Source of the DNA: Rhodospirillaceae bacterium
Lineage (GTDB): Bacteria > Pseudomonadota > Alphaproteobacteria > Dongiales > Dongiaceae
DNA length: 54,995 bases
Direction: 5' to 3'
Assembly: GCA_016794165.1 (NCBI GenBank)
Contig: JAEUKV010000005.1
Coordinates: 1-54,995, forward strand
Shown here: positions 43,705 to 53,580 of the stretch, one piece after another
How the letters are laid out: the number at the start of each line of letters is the position of its first letter
Position numbering within the stretch: position 1 is the stretch's first letter
Made by a program: the position numbers and the translations under genes
The notes under the pieces: generated by a model
The model's database searches: none
Told to the model about the DNA's origin: nothing
What the model saw: only the letters and a program-made list of their open reading frames with translations

Positions 43705-46611
43705 GTGGTAGGAAGCAGTAAACCCATCATCAGTTCGGGCAGTGCGGCCAGGGCGACCGGGCTTGCATCGATCCGAGTGCGCGCCTGGGGATGGGGCGTG
43801 GGCGTTGCGCTGATCGGCATTCTCTTTTGTGTCGTCGTTGCCGATCTGCTCCTTCAGCAGGCCGAACGCGCCAGCCTGCAGCGCTTCAATTTCGTCGTCG
43901 ATCGCTTTGAGAAACGCCTGCTGGACCGGTTCGGCTCCTTCGAGCTGGTGGTGACGATGGGCAAGGGTTTCGCGACGCTCGGCAATGACATCAGCCGGGC
44001 AGACTGGCAGCGTTTCGTTTCCGGCCTGAACTGGCGCGAGATGCCGGGTGCGCTCGGCATCGGCTATGTCGAACGTGTCCGTCGCCAGGACCTCGCCGGA
44101 TTCATCGGCAAGGCCAGGATGCTGGGCAGTGACGACTTCATGGTCAAGGTGCTGGGCAAAGGCAAGCCTGACGAACTCTACCTGCTGCGCGTGTCCGAGC
44201 CGATGTCCGCATCGGGCGCCGCCATCGGCCTCGATCTCGCCAGCGACGTCGCGCGCCGCAATGTACTCGATTGGGCAATGCTGAGCGATTCCCTCACCAT
44301 GAGCGACGTCATGGTCGACGTTGTCAACGAGCGGAGCCGCGTCGGCATGCTGATGGTGTCGCCGGTCTATCACCGCAATACGATGCCGCTCACCCACGAA
44401 GAACGGCGCCGGGATCTGAAGGGCTGGGTGGTGATGCCCATTTCCATTTCCGTTGCGGCGGCAAATGCGCTGCAGGATATCGGCAACGAGATCGACCTCG
44501 TCATGTATCTCGGCGCGGCAGCACAGGGGCACCGCCAGATCTTCTCCAGTGCTGACCTGCCGCAGGAACCAGGCAAGACCGCCAAGCCGGGAAATCTCAC
44601 CCGCTCGCACACCCTGATCCTGGCCGGGCAAAGCCTGACGGTGGAATATCGCGCACGGGCGTCGGCGGCAGATGAATCGGCCGATACGGTGCCGCTGATG
44701 GTCATGCTGGGCGGTACGATCATTTCCGTGCTGATCGGGGCAGGTTTGTGGTTCATGGTGGCGGCGCGCTATCGCGCCGAGGCCCTGGCGCGGTCGATGA
44801 CCCATGATCTGCGCTCAGCCAAGGACGTGGCGGAACAGGCGTCGATCGCCAAGACGCAGTTCCTGGCGATGATGAGCCACGAGATTCGTACACCGATGAA
44901 CGGCGTTCTCGGCATGGCCGGCTTGCTGGCCGATACGCGGCTCGACCAGCGCCAACGGCACTATGTCAATGTCCTGCACCAGTCCGGCGAGGCCTTGCTC
45001 GCGATCATCAACGACATTCTCGATTTCGCCAAGGCCGAGACTGGCAAGCTGGAGATCGAGCGGATCGACTTCGACCTGGTGGCCGAGATCGAGGCGGTCC
45101 TGGAGCTGGTAGTGAGCCGCGCCCATACCAAGGGCATCGAACTGGCCTGCTTCGTCGCACCCGACGTGCCGACCCGACTCAACGGCGATCCCGGCCGGTT
45201 GCGCCAGGTACTGCTGAATCTCCTCAGCAACGCCGTCAAGTTCACCGAGAAGGGCGGCGTCAGCCTGATCGTCGAGCTTGCCAACACGGATGCGAACAGC
45301 GTCAAACTGCGCTTTGCGGTGCGCGATACGGGCATCGGCATCCCGCCGGAGGCGCAGAGCCGCCTGTTCCATCAATTCAGCCAGGTCGATGCGTCGACCA
45401 CCCGTCGTTTCGGTGGAACCGGCCTTGGCCTTGCCATCTGCAAGCAGTTGGTGGAGCTGATGCAAGGCAGCATCGGAGTCGATTCCCGCACCGGCGACAA
45501 ACCCGGTTCGACCTTCTGGTTCACAGCCCAGTTCGGCCCGGCGCGCGGCAACGTGCTGCCGGCGGTCGCATCGCCCGACATGAACCGCATCGCTGCGGCC
45601 TTCGCCGGGCGGCTGATCCTCGTCGTCGACGACAACCAGGTCAACCGCGAGATCTTCGAGCGCTATGTTGCCAGCATCGGCGCGCGCGCGATCAGCGCCA
45701 GCGAGCCGGAAATCGTGCTCGACGATCTGAAGGCGCATCCCCCGGAGGAACCGATCGCGCTCGCCATCGTCGATCAGGTGATGCCCAACATGTCGGGGGT
45801 GGATTTCGCGCGCCGGCTGCGCGCCGTGCCGGGCCTGAATGTCGAAAGCGTGGTGCTGTCTTCCTCGGCCTTGTTCATCGACCAGAACGAGAGCCTTGAC
45901 GACATCGACGCGCAGTTGCCCAAACCGGTACGCCGGTCGAGCTTCATGGCCTGTCTGGCCAGCCTGCTCGACGACACCGCGCCGGCACCGTTGCGGCGGG
46001 GTCAGAGCCAGGCCGGGCTGGCGGTGTTTGCCGACGGTCCCAGCCTGCGGATATTGCTGGCCGAGGACAATCAGGTGAACCAGATGCTGGTGACGGCCAT
46101 CCTGGCCCGGGCCGGTGCCCGGGCCGACATTGCCGGCAATGGACTGGAGGCGCTGGAGGCGATGCGCAGCCGCGCCTATGACGTGATTCTGATGGATATG
46201 CGCATGCCGGAGCTGGACGGGCTGGAAGCGACCCGCCGGATCCGCGAATTGGGGGGCGCCGCGGCGAAAATTCCGATCATCGCCCTCACCGCCAATGCCA
46301 GCCAGGAGGATCGCCGCCTGTGCCTGGAGGCCGGCATGAACGATTTCATGGCGAAGCCGATCGATGCCAACGACCTCATTCAGAAAATCAGCCTGCATGC
46401 GAGAGCCGCGCTGATCGGCGGCAAGGCTGCCCGGGAGAGCGCCGAGGCGCATGAGGCGGCGCCGGCTCTGGCCCCTCTCTCGATGGAGCAGCAGGGGGCG
46501 CTTGAGGACCTGCTGTCTTCCCTGGAGAACGCCACGGCCGACGATCCCACGCCCGCGGTTCCCGGGCGTGACCTTTCCGGCCGGTCCATATCCGATCGCG
46601 GTTCGCACTAG
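43705..46611 (+). CDS. CHASE-domain hybrid histidine kinase with two receiver domains
   Basis: A 968-residue hybrid kinase. Two transmembrane segments (about residues 28-47 and 331-352) enclose a periplasmic CHASE-type sensor, seen in [11 protein letters not shown] and later [17 protein letters not shown]. The H-box is [21 protein letters not shown] with His392. The ATPase has [21 protein letters not shown] and [12 protein letters not shown]. The first receiver has [11 protein letters not shown] and [10 protein letters not shown]; the second has [10 protein letters not shown] and [10 protein letters not shown] with AKPID. No Hpt domain is seen. GTG at 43705 follows GAGGCGCGGA and is preferred over TTG at 43660. 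The ligand is unknown; CHASE domains often sense small organic molecules. Confidence 0.92.
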   Translation: MVGSSKPIISSGSAARATGLASIRVRAWGWGVGVALIGILFCVVVADLLLQQAERASLQRFNFVVDRFEKRLLDRFGSFELVVTMGKGFATLGNDISRADWQRFVSGLNWREMPGALGIGYVERVRRQDLAGFIGKARMLGSDDFMVKVLGKGKPDELYLLRVSEPMSASGAAIGLDLASDVARRNVLDWAMLSDSLTMSDVMVDVVNERSRVGMLMVSPVYHRNTMPLTHEERRRDLKGWVVMPISISVAAANALQDIGNEIDLVMYLGAAAQGHRQIFSSADLPQEPGKTAKPGNLTRSHTLILAGQSLTVEYRARASAADESADTVPLMVMLGGTIISVLIGAGLWFMVAARYRAEALARSMTHDLRSAKDVAEQASIAKTQFLAMMSHEIRTPMNGVLGMAGLLADTRLDQRQRHYVNVLHQSGEALLAIINDILDFAKAETGKLEIERIDFDLVAEIEAVLELVVSRAHTKGIELACFVAPDVPTRLNGDPGRLRQVLLNLLSNAVKFTEKGGVSLIVELANTDANSVKLRFAVRDTGIGIPPEAQSRLFHQFSQVDASTTRRFGGTGLGLAICKQLVELMQGSIGVDSRTGDKPGSTFWFTAQFGPARGNVLPAVASPDMNRIAAAFAGRLILVVDDNQVNREIFERYVASIGARAISASEPEIVLDDLKAHPPEEPIALAIVDQVMPNMSGVDFARRLRAVPGLNVESVVLSSSALFIDQNESLDDIDAQLPKPVRRSSFMACLASLLDDTAPAPLRRGQSQAGLAVFADGPSLRILLAEDNQVNQMLVTAILARAGARADIAGNGLEALEAMRSRAYDVILMDMRMPELDGLEATRRIRELGGAAAKIPIIALTANASQEDRRLCLEAGMNDFMAKPIDANDLIQKISLHARAALIGGKAARESAEAHEAAPALAPLSMEQQGALEDLLSSLENATADDPTPAVPGRDLSGRSISDRGSH

Positions 46612-46709
46612 GCACGGTCGCGCCGCCCATTTCCGCCATGGCGTCGCTGCCGCAAACAGGCTAGGAAAACGCGGTGCGTCGCCCGGTGGCGGCGCCTGGA
46701 ACGGAACCG

Positions 46710-47504
46710 ATGTGCGCTGCAAGCAAGACCCTGACGGTGGCGGAACTGGAAACCCTGCGCGATGGTCTGATCGCCGCGGCCTATGACGCCGGCCGCGCCA
46801 TCATGGCAGTCTATGCCGGCGATTTCGCGACAACGCGCAAGCTCGATCGGTCGCCAGTGACCGCCGCCGACGTTGCGGCCGAGAAGATCATCCTGCAGGC
46901 ACTATGCCGGCTCGCGCCGGACATCCCGGTGGTGGCGGAGGAGCAGGTCGCCGCCGAGGGGCTGCCGAAGATCGACACTGGCCGGTTCTTCCTGGTGGAT
47001 CCACTCGACGGCACCAAGGAATTCATCGCCCGCAATGGCGAGTTCACTGTGAACATCGCGCTGGTGGAACAGGGTCGGCCGACGCTTGGTATCGTCTATC
47101 TCCCTGCCCTCGACGAGATGTATGCCGGCTGTGCCATGGGCGCGCTGCGGCGTCGTCAGGGCGGTCCTGCTGAACCGATCCAGGCGCGGGCGCTCCCCGC
47201 GACGGGGGCGGTGATGACGATCAGCCGGTCGCACGCAGCCAGGGAACTGGTCAAGGCCGAGAGTTTCGGCGAGACCATCGCCGCCACGCTGGTGGCAGGA
47301 TCCTCGCTGAAGTTCTGCCGCATCGCCGAGGGTGTTGCCGATCTCTACCCGCGCTTTGGGCCGACCATGGAATGGGACACGGCGGCGGGCCATGCCGTGC
47401 TGCTGGCGGCGGGTGGCACGGTCTCGACGCTTGACGGGGCGCCACTTGTCTACGGCAAGAGCGGCTTTGGCAATCCGCATTTCATCGCCCGCGGCCGACG
47501 CTGA
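46710..47504 (+). CDS. cysQ: 3'(2'),5'-bisphosphate nucleotidase CysQ
   Basis: A 264-residue inositol-monophosphatase-fold enzyme that removes phosphate from 3'-phosphoadenosine 5'-phosphate, a byproduct of sulfate assimilation. The metal-binding motif is FFLVDPLDGTKEFIARNGEFT, and the second motif is EWDTAAGHAVLLAAGG. An upstream Glu-Glu pair (VVAEEQ) also binds metal. The ATG at 46710 (MCAASKTL) is chosen; a GTG frame from 46674 adds twelve non-conserved residues. It is 24 bp before the Sua5-type gene on the same strand, so they may be cotranscribed. It is cytoplasmic or peripheral on the inner membrane. Confidence 0.93.
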   Translation: MCAASKTLTVAELETLRDGLIAAAYDAGRAIMAVYAGDFATTRKLDRSPVTAADVAAEKIILQALCRLAPDIPVVAEEQVAAEGLPKIDTGRFFLVDPLDGTKEFIARNGEFTVNIALVEQGRPTLGIVYLPALDEMYAGCAMGALRRRQGGPAEPIQARALPATGAVMTISRSHAARELVKAESFGETIAATLVAGSSLKFCRIAEGVADLYPRFGPTMEWDTAAGHAVLLAAGGTVSTLDGAPLVYGKSGFGNPHFIARGRR

Positions 47505-47528
47505 TCAGATGGCGCCGGGGCAGATGCC

Positions 47529-48491
47529 ATGAGCAAGATCGTAGCGGCCGACATCGCGCACATCACCGCGGCGGCGAAGGCACTTTCGCGCGGCGAACTG
47601 GTCGCCTTCCCGACCGAGACCGTGTATGGCCTCGGTGGCGATGCCGGCAATGACCGCGCCGTGGCGGCAATCTATGCCGCCAAGGGGCGCCCCAGTTTCA
47701 ATCCGCTGATCGTGCATGTGGGCAGCCTCAACGCCGCCGCTTCATACGCCGAATTGTCACCGGACGCGCTGGCACTGGCACGCCGCTTCTGGCCGGGACC
47801 CTTGACCCTGGTGTTGCCGCGCCTGCCCGGATGCCGGCTCTCGCTGCTGGTCAGTGCGGGGATGGAGTCGGTGGCGCTGCGCGTGCCGGCGCATCCGGTG
47901 GCGCAGGCGCTGCTGATGCTGAGCAATCGGCCGATCGCCGGACCCAGCGCCAATCCCTCTGGCCGGATCAGCCCGACCACGGCGGCCCATGTCGAGGAAG
48001 GCCTTGGCGACAAGGTGGCGATGATCCTCGACGGCGGACCTTGCCGCATCGGCCTTGAATCCACGGTGGTCAGCCTGCTCGGCGAGGAGCCGCAGATCCT
48101 GCGGCCGGGGGGCATCGACGCCGAAACGCTGGCCGCGGAGCTGGGCCGGCCGGTCGGCATGGCACCGCAGGTCGGCGATGTCGCCGCCGGCCTCCATGGC
48201 CCCGGCCGCCTGCTCAGCCACTACGCACCGGCCTGCCCGGTTCGCCTCAACGCGACCAGTGCGGCAGCGGACGAAGCACTTCTCGCCTTCGGCCCCAACG
48301 TGCCGCCGGCAGCCGTTGTCCTCAATCTCAGCACGACGGGCGACCTTACAGAAGCCGCTGCCAATCTCTTTGCCATGCTGCGGGCGCTGGATCGTCCGGA
48401 GGTGAAGGGCATCGCCGTGATGCCGGTGCCGGAGACCGGCCTCGGCACCGCCATCAACGACCGCCTGCGCCGCGCCGCCGCCCCGCGCTGA
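47529..48491 (+). CDS. L-threonylcarbamoyladenylate synthase (Sua5/YrdC type)
   Basis: A 320-residue enzyme that forms threonylcarbamoyl-AMP, the first step of the universal tRNA t6A modification at position 37. The YrdC domain occupies residues 10-200: FPTETVYGLGGDA, RPSFNPLIVHV, ALRVPAHPVA and the AGPSANPSGRISPTTA segment. A linker leads to the C-terminal Sua5 domain (about 225-320), so it is the long Sua5 form rather than short TsaC. GPGRLLSHYAPACPVRL near residue 225 is the conserved linker that can close on the active site. It follows cysQ by 24 bp. Confidence 0.95.
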   Translation: MSKIVAADIAHITAAAKALSRGELVAFPTETVYGLGGDAGNDRAVAAIYAAKGRPSFNPLIVHVGSLNAAASYAELSPDALALARRFWPGPLTLVLPRLPGCRLSLLVSAGMESVALRVPAHPVAQALLMLSNRPIAGPSANPSGRISPTTAAHVEEGLGDKVAMILDGGPCRIGLESTVVSLLGEEPQILRPGGIDAETLAAELGRPVGMAPQVGDVAAGLHGPGRLLSHYAPACPVRLNATSAAADEALLAFGPNVPPAAVVLNLSTTGDLTEAAANLFAMLRALDRPEVKGIAVMPVPETGLGTAINDRLRRAAAPR

Positions 48492-48508
48492 GTTCTGGCG
48501 GGTTCAGC

Positions 48509-49285
48509 TCAGGCACGATGGGCGAGATAGGCGTCGCAAAGCTCGACCAGCCGTTCGCGGCCGAAACTGGGATCGTGGCCGGCATGGACCACGCGCACCG
48601 GCAGTTCCCGCAATCGCCGCATGGTGCGGACATAGGCGGGAATGTCGGAGTGATCGAGTTCGTCGAGCAGCGGGCCGTCATAGAGGGCGTCGCCGGAAAA
48701 GAGCGTGCCGCTCGCCGCTTCCCACAATCCCATCGAACCGGGGGAATGTCCGGGCAGGTGCAGGATCTCGAAGCGGCGGTTGCCGATATCGACCATATCG
48801 CCGTCCGCGACGATTTCGGTGACACGCGCGGGACGAATCCGGTAGCTGCGGAGGTCGTAGCCCGCATGCGGCAGGGCGGTGATCAAATCGCCGTCGATTT
48901 CGTAGCCGGCGACCCGGATCTTGATCAATTCGTCCTGCGAGAAATCGCTGTAGAGTAGCGTTCCCGCTTCGGTCGGGTGGGCGAGATTGTCGGCTTCGGC
49001 AACATGTACCAGCGTGCGGTCGAATTCGTGATGGCTGCCGATATGGTCGGCATGGGTATGAGTGGCGACCGCGGTCACCGCCTTGTCGAAGAGATGCCGC
49101 GCCGCCTCTGTCAGGCTGACGATGCCCATGCCGGTATCGATCAGAAGGTCACGTTCGCTGCCCCGCACATGCCAGATGTTGCACCGCATGAGCGGGATGA
49201 CATGAGGCTCGGTCAGGAGCGTGATATCGTCATCGATCTTCCGGATATCGAACCAGCGCTCGGCGATCGGGATCATCGGCGTCAC
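48509..49285 (-). CDS. Metallo-beta-lactamase fold hydrolase
   Basis: A 258-residue MBL-fold protein. The zinc motif is THTHADHIGSHHEF (HxHxDH), with LPGHSPGSMG and the Asp of SGDALYDGPL as further metal ligands, and a final His in VVHAGHDPSFG. The fold is of the glyoxalase II-like subgroup; hydrolysis of thioesters is possible, and RNA-processing types are not indicated. GTG at 49285 overlaps the enoyl-CoA hydratase stop (TGA), which suggests coupled translation; ATG at 49276 is an alternative start. The pair may act together on CoA or thioester substrates, which is inference. Confidence 0.9.
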   Translation of the reverse strand: MTPMIPIAERWFDIRKIDDDITLLTEPHVIPLMRCNIWHVRGSERDLLIDTGMGIVSLTEAARHLFDKAVTAVATHTHADHIGSHHEFDRTLVHVAEADNLAHPTEAGTLLYSDFSQDELIKIRVAGYEIDGDLITALPHAGYDLRSYRIRPARVTEIVADGDMVDIGNRRFEILHLPGHSPGSMGLWEAASGTLFSGDALYDGPLLDELDHSDIPAYVRTMRRLRELPVRVVHAGHDPSFGRERLVELCDAYLAHRA

Positions 49286-50100
49286 ATACCCTTGAAGCGC
49301 GGTGCGCGCTTGGCGAGAAAGGCCGCCAATCCCTCGGCGAAATCCTCGCTGTCGGCGGCCTGGGCCTGAAGTTCGGCCTCGAGGGCCAGTTGCTGCTCGA
49401 GGGAATGGTGGTCGCCGGCATGGAAGGCCTGCTTCATCAGGGCGAGCGCGCGCGTTGGCCCCTCGGCCAAGCGCTGTGCCAAGGCGTTCACCTCGGCCTC
49501 GAAGGTGTCGTCCGCGACGGCACGGTGGATCAGGCCGAGGCGGGCCGCTTCGGGCGCCGCCAGTTTTTCCCCCAGCATGGCAAGCGCCCTGGCGCGGGCC
49601 GGTCCCAACAGGCGCTGGAGCTGATGCGTGCCGCCGGCATCCGGGATGAGCCCGATGCGGGCAAAGGCGATGTCGAAGGCAGCGGAGTCGACGGCGATCA
49701 CGATATCGCAGGCGAGCGCCAGGCTGACGCCGGCCCCGGCGGCGATGCCGTTGACCGCCGCCACCACCGGTAGCTCCAGGCTGTGAATCTGGCGAATCAC
49801 CGGGTTGTAATAGCGCTCGACCGTATTGCGGCAGGCGCGACCGTCTTCGATGGCGCCCTTATCGGTGAGGTCCTGTCCGGCCGAAAAGGCGCGGCCGGCA
49901 CCGGTGATGACCAGCAGCCGTGCTCCGGCATCGGCGGCGATGTCGGCCAGGGCGTCCGAGATGCGGCTCAGCATCTCGCGGGTAAGGGCATTCAATCGCT
50001 GCGGGCGATTGAGCGTGAGCCGATAGACACCGCCCACCTGCTGCAGATGGATGCTGTCGTCCGCCTGGTTGTCATTTTGCCGGTTTGCTGATTCGCTCAT
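49282..50100 (-). CDS. Enoyl-CoA hydratase/isomerase family protein
   Basis: A 272-residue crotonase-fold enzyme acting on acyl-CoA, close to PaaG-type members. Conserved parts are LNRPQRLNALTREMLSRISD, then ITGAGRAFSAGQDL with oxyanion-hole backbone and PVVAAVNGIAAGAGVSLALA. The segment FARIGLIPDAGGTHQL carries Asp at the position where many hydratases have Glu, which is the pattern of PaaG isomerases. No paa gene cluster is present, so the substrate is open. The ATG at 50100 is chosen; the frame further upstream is not similar. It is followed by the MBL gene with an overlap. Confidence 0.92.
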   Translation of the reverse strand: MSESANRQNDNQADDSIHLQQVGGVYRLTLNRPQRLNALTREMLSRISDALADIAADAGARLLVITGAGRAFSAGQDLTDKGAIEDGRACRNTVERYYNPVIRQIHSLELPVVAAVNGIAAGAGVSLALACDIVIAVDSAAFDIAFARIGLIPDAGGTHQLQRLLGPARARALAMLGEKLAAPEAARLGLIHRAVADDTFEAEVNALAQRLAEGPTRALALMKQAFHAGDHHSLEQQLALEAELQAQAADSEDFAEGLAAFLAKRAPRFKGM

Positions 50101-50237
50101 CGGTTCAATCGACGCCTTCTTGTGCTGTTGCGATGGTGGTCGGCAATAAGTCGCAGGGGGTGATGATGCCATATCCGCACCAACATGCGATAGTTGTTCG
50201 GACAGACTGCTGGCGGCACTGGGAAGAGGGATATGTC

Positions 50238-50618
50238 ATGAATGGGTGGCTGATCGGGGCAGGAATCCATGGCGCCATGGCGGTGGCCTTTGGGGCCTGG
50301 GCGAGCCACGGCGCCGGGTCGGTGATCGCCGAGGATGCGGTGGAATGGGTGCGGACCGGCAGTTCCTACCAGCTCTGGCATGCGGTGGCGCTGATCGCCG
50401 TCGCAGCACTTCTCGCGCATTCCCGGAATCGCCTTGTCGGCGTCGCGGGTTTTGCGTTCTGTTTGGGAGCGCTGCTGTTTTCCTGTAGTCTTTATGCGCT
50501 GGCATTGGGCGGCCCCGCCTGGCTGGTCTATCTCACCCCGGTGGGTGGCAGCCTCCTGATTGCCGGTTGGGTCGCTTTGCTGTGCAGCGGAATCTTCGGG
50601 CGAAGGTCGGCTGGATGA
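50238..50618 (+). CDS. DUF423 family small membrane protein
   Basis: A 126-residue protein with four hydrophobic segments. The family signature is clear: GAGIHGAMAVAFGAWASHG in the first segment, then SSYQLWHAVALIAVAALLAH and LFSCSLYALALGGPAWL, ending with GGSLLIAGWVALL. DUF423 (YgdD/YwdK-like) has no known function. The ATG at 50238 has an AGAGGG site upstream; the much longer frame from 50085 is not family-like. It is followed 22 bp later by the LprI-like gene, likely in an operon with the deacetylase-like gene after it. Confidence 0.92.
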   Translation: MNGWLIGAGIHGAMAVAFGAWASHGAGSVIAEDAVEWVRTGSSYQLWHAVALIAVAALLAHSRNRLVGVAGFAFCLGALLFSCSLYALALGGPAWLVYLTPVGGSLLIAGWVALLCSGIFGRRSAG

Positions 50619-50640
50619 CGTGGACGCAGAGGAACGTTGG

Positions 50641-51414
50641 ATGAAAAACGGCTTCGCGACGGCGATGGTTTTCCTGATGCTGGCCGGGTCGGTGGCGCTG
50701 GCGGAAGAATCCGCCGTGCCCAGTTTCGATTGTGCCCAGGCAGCCAGCCCTGTCGAGGCTGCGATCTGCGGCAACGACGCGCTGGCGGCCCTCGATCGCG
50801 ACGTCTCGCAGGCATTCCTGGCGGCTGTCGCCGTTTCCGCACAGCCAGACGATCTGCGCGCGGCGCAGCACCTCTGGGCGCGGGAGCGGGCGCTTGCCTG
50901 CGGATTGCCGACCGAAGCCAAGGACGGCGTTGGTGTCGAGGGCGCTGCGTGTCTCTCGGAGCTCTACCGGCAGCGTCTCAATGATCTCGTCGGCCAGATG
51001 CTCGCCGAAAGTGCTGCCGATCCCGGCTCCTGGTTGACCGGCATCTGGCAGATCGACGAATTGCTGGCGTCCTCGTCCCCGGCACTACGGGACGTCGCCC
51101 AATCCGGCCGACTGATGGCGCTCAGCCGGCAGGCGCTGGCGACCCTCGACGGTCGCGCCTGTGCCGGGCCCAGCTTCCGGACGCTTGCGGCCACCCAGGC
51201 AAGGCAGCTCGATGACGCGGAGCGCACGCTGCTGGCCCAACTCGATCCCGGCGCTGTCGGCGATGCGGACGGGGTCGCCGGATTCTGTCTGGGCCGCCTC
51301 TTCGGCATCTATCTGCCACAGACCGATGGCCGGGTGCTGGTCGCGGATTCGGCGGCACTCTATCGCCTGCGGCCATTGACGGGCGGGGCGACGGCGGGCG
51401 AGGCGGCGCCATGA
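50641..51414 (+). CDS. Exported LprI-like (DUF1311) protein
   Basis: A 257-residue protein with a signal peptide MKNGFATAMVFLMLAGSVALA. The N-terminal half of the mature part has SFDCAQAASPVEAAICGND, the LprI/DUF1311 family pattern with two Cys, and then a second part, RERALACGLPTEAKDG-like, with further Cys (GAACLSELYRQRL). LprI homologs inhibit lysozyme in mycobacteria; here that role is only possible. The C-terminal half is not recognised and has a Cys pair that may form a disulfide in the periplasm. ATG at 50641 has an AGAGGAAC site. Its TGA overlaps the next start (ATGA). Confidence 0.82.
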   Translation: MKNGFATAMVFLMLAGSVALAEESAVPSFDCAQAASPVEAAICGNDALAALDRDVSQAFLAAVAVSAQPDDLRAAQHLWARERALACGLPTEAKDGVGVEGAACLSELYRQRLNDLVGQMLAESAADPGSWLTGIWQIDELLASSSPALRDVAQSGRLMALSRQALATLDGRACAGPSFRTLAATQARQLDDAERTLLAQLDPGAVGDADGVAGFCLGRLFGIYLPQTDGRVLVADSAALYRLRPLTGGATAGEAAP

Positions 51415-52352
51415 CCCGGACCGACCTTGCCACTGCGCTCTATACGCACCAGGCCTGTCTCACCCACGATACCGGGCCGGGGCATCCGGAACGGATCCAG
51501 CGCCTGTCGGCGATCCTGCGCCTGCTCGACGATCCGCTCTACGGTGCGCTGCTGCGGCGCGATGCGCCGGAGGCGACCCGCGCGCAGCTGGAGCGGGTCC
51601 ATACTCCCGCCTATATCGACGAAGTGTTCGCAGCGGTGCCGGAGGTCGGTCAGGCGGAACTGGACGGCGATACCGTGCTGTCGCCGGGCTCGGGCGAGGC
51701 GGCGCTGCGCGCGGCCGGCGCCGTGGCAGCGGCGGTGGGCGCGGTGATGGCGGGGGAAATCAAGAATGCCTTCTGCGCGGTGCGACCGCCCGGGCACCAT
51801 GCCGAGCGCGATCTCGCCATGGGATTCTGTGTTTTCAACAACGTCGCCGTGGGCGCCGCGGAAGCGATTGCCGCTTTCGGCCTCAAGCGCGTCGCCATCG
51901 TCGATTTTGACGTCCATCATGGCAACGGCACGCAGCACATCTTCGCCGCCGATCCGCATGTGCTCTATGTCTCGACGCATCAGATGCCGCTCTATCCAGG
52001 CACCGGCGCCGCCCACGAAAAAGGTGTCGGCAACATCTGCAATGCGCCGCTCGCACCCTATGCCGGTTCCGCGGAGTTCCGCGACGCGGTCGAGGAAATC
52101 GTGCTGCCGGCCATTGAACAGTTCCGGCCGGAATTCCTGCTGATCTCGGCCGGCTTCGATGCGCATCGTGCCGATCCGCTGGCCGCGCTGGAACTGGAAA
52201 CGGAAGACTACGCCTGGGTGACCGAGCAGCTCTGTGCCCTCGCGGGCGGTCTCTGCCAGGGCCGCGTGGTCTCCACCCTCGAAGGTGGCTATGACCTCAA
52301 CGCGCTGGCGGAATCTGTTGCAGCCCATGTCCACGCCCTGCAGGCGGCATGA
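51411..52352 (+). CDS. Histone-deacetylase family amidohydrolase
   Basis: A 313-residue arginase/deacetylase-fold enzyme, similar to bacterial acetylpolyamine or acetoin-utilisation deacetylases. The active-site parts are RPPGHHAERDLAMGFCVFNN with the His pair, DFDVHHGNGTQHIF with the zinc Asp and His, and SAGFDAHRADPLA with the second Asp. EGGYDLNAL is near the C-terminus with the transition-state Tyr. The natural substrate could be acetylated polyamines or lysine residues. ATG overlaps the LprI-like stop (ATGA). In many alphaproteobacteria a homolog lies directly before xseB-ispA; here DUF2062 intervenes on the other strand. Confidence 0.94.
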   Translation: MTRTDLATALYTHQACLTHDTGPGHPERIQRLSAILRLLDDPLYGALLRRDAPEATRAQLERVHTPAYIDEVFAAVPEVGQAELDGDTVLSPGSGEAALRAAGAVAAAVGAVMAGEIKNAFCAVRPPGHHAERDLAMGFCVFNNVAVGAAEAIAAFGLKRVAIVDFDVHHGNGTQHIFAADPHVLYVSTHQMPLYPGTGAAHEKGVGNICNAPLAPYAGSAEFRDAVEEIVLPAIEQFRPEFLLISAGFDAHRADPLAALELETEDYAWVTEQLCALAGGLCQGRVVSTLEGGYDLNALAESVAAHVHALQAA

Positions 52353-52361
52353 GCGCAAGGG

Positions 52362-53054
52362 CTAGGCCTTCTGGGCGGCCTCGGTCAGCGGATCGCGTCT
52401 GCGGCGCATGCGCCTTTCGCGCAGGGCACGGTATGCCGAGACGGCGCGATGGCTCCAGCGATAGCCCAGCCAGCCGCACAGCACGGCCCAGGGAATGAAT
52501 CCCAACCACATCGCCAGTGCCCAATCGAGAAACAGCATGCGCAAGAGCGCTTGGACCTGTTCCGAGAAGTTGAGCTGATCGGCGATCAGGTGATGAGCGA
52601 AGCCGGTGAAGCGATCGAATCCGGAGAGGTCGTCCCAATGGCCGAGCATCACCTGGCCGGTGATATAGAAACCATAGAATATGGGTGCGGTCGTCAGTGG
52701 ATTGCTGATGAATGTCCACAGGGCTGCGATAACGATGTTGAAGCCCCAGTTGAAGCGGCGCGCTATCAGCCAGATCACCAGCACGACGGTTGACTGACCG
52801 ATGATCGGCATCAAGCCACAGACGATTCCGACCAGCACGCTGCGTGCGCTATAGGCAACCGGATGCCGTGCCCGCAACATCGGCGTCACCAGCCGGTAGC
52901 GGACGTAACGGGCGAATCGGCGCGACAATCCGGCTGGCCGCACGCCGGCCTTGCCTTTGCGATTCGAAATCTGGGGCGTGATGACGCTAGTTTCAGGCGG
53001 CATGTCGCATTCAATCAGGTCGTCCAGATGACCAACCTGGGCATATACCTTCAT
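52362..53054 (-). CDS. DUF2062 family membrane protein
   Basis: A 230-residue protein of DUF2062. After a polar N-terminus, RYVRYRLVTPMLRARHPVAYS leads into the membrane region, with VLVGIVCGLMPIIGQSTVVL, NWGFNIVIAALWTFISNPLT and the C-terminal LDWALAMWLGFIPWAVLCGWL. About three to four hydrophobic segments are visible. The function is unknown; some members occur with glycosyltransferases, but none is here. The ATG at 53054 is uncertain; an in-frame ATG at 53003 would remove 17 residues. It converges on the deacetylase-like gene with a 9-bp gap. Confidence 0.9.
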   Translation of the reverse strand: MKVYAQVGHLDDLIECDMPPETSVITPQISNRKGKAGVRPAGLSRRFARYVRYRLVTPMLRARHPVAYSARSVLVGIVCGLMPIIGQSTVVLVIWLIARRFNWGFNIVIAALWTFISNPLTTAPIFYGFYITGQVMLGHWDDLSGFDRFTGFAHHLIADQLNFSEQVQALLRMLFLDWALAMWLGFIPWAVLCGWLGYRWSHRAVSAYRALRERRMRRRRDPLTEAAQKA

Positions 53055-53287
53055 TCCAGGCCAGATGGCAATGTCAACGCAAAGTGCCGGCTGAATATGG
53101 GCATCATCCAGGCAACTCGCTGAATCAAAACAATTTCCTTCTATTGTGGCGAACGAAGGCGGTCAGTAGAATGCGCCGGACCGGCGTCGGCGCGGCCGCC
53201 TTGCGACACATGGCTGCACCGGCGCCATTCTATTGGCGAACAGATCGCCCGGCCGGCGTCGGGCGAGGGCGCAAATTGGGGCGACAG

Positions 53288-53554
53288 ATGGCGGAATCCA
53301 GGAGCGGCGGCAAGAAACCCGCCGACATCGCGGCAATGAGTTTCGAAGAGGCCCTGGCCGAGTTGCAGGATCTGGTGAAGAGCCTGGAGCGCGGCGACAA
53401 CAAGCTCGACGAAGCCATCAACGCCTATGAGCGCGGCGCGCAACTGAAGGCGCATTGCGAGGCCAAGCTGAAGGAAGCCCAGCTCAAGGTCGAGAAGATC
53501 GTGCTGGGCACCGACGGCAAGATCAGTACTGCCCCCGCCAACATCACCGATTGA
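53288..53554 (+). CDS. xseB: Exodeoxyribonuclease VII small subunit
   Basis: An 88-residue small subunit of exonuclease VII, which degrades single-stranded DNA together with XseA. The family motif is SFEEALAELQDLVKSLERGD, then LDEAINAYERGAQLKAHCEAKL and AQLKVEKI, a coiled-coil helix pair. XseA is not in the window. The ATG at 53288 gives the normal length; the upstream frame to 53084 is not similar. The stop lies 26 bp before the ispA start on the same strand, as in many proteobacteria where xseB precedes ispA. Confidence 0.95.
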   Translation: MAESRSGGKKPADIAAMSFEEALAELQDLVKSLERGDNKLDEAINAYERGAQLKAHCEAKLKEAQLKVEKIVLGTDGKISTAPANITD

Positions 53555-53580
53555 CCATCACCGTTTTTCCCGAGGTTCCC

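Noticed and set aside
44815-46722. 635-codon minus-strand ORF
   Set aside because: Antisense to the hybrid kinase, whose H-box, ATPase and receiver motifs are intact on the plus strand.
53139-53241. Repeated TTCTATTG-GCGAAC in the gap before xseB
   Set aside because: The two copies differ by a 2-bp gap and are short. There is no array, hairpin or pairing to support an RNA or mobile element.
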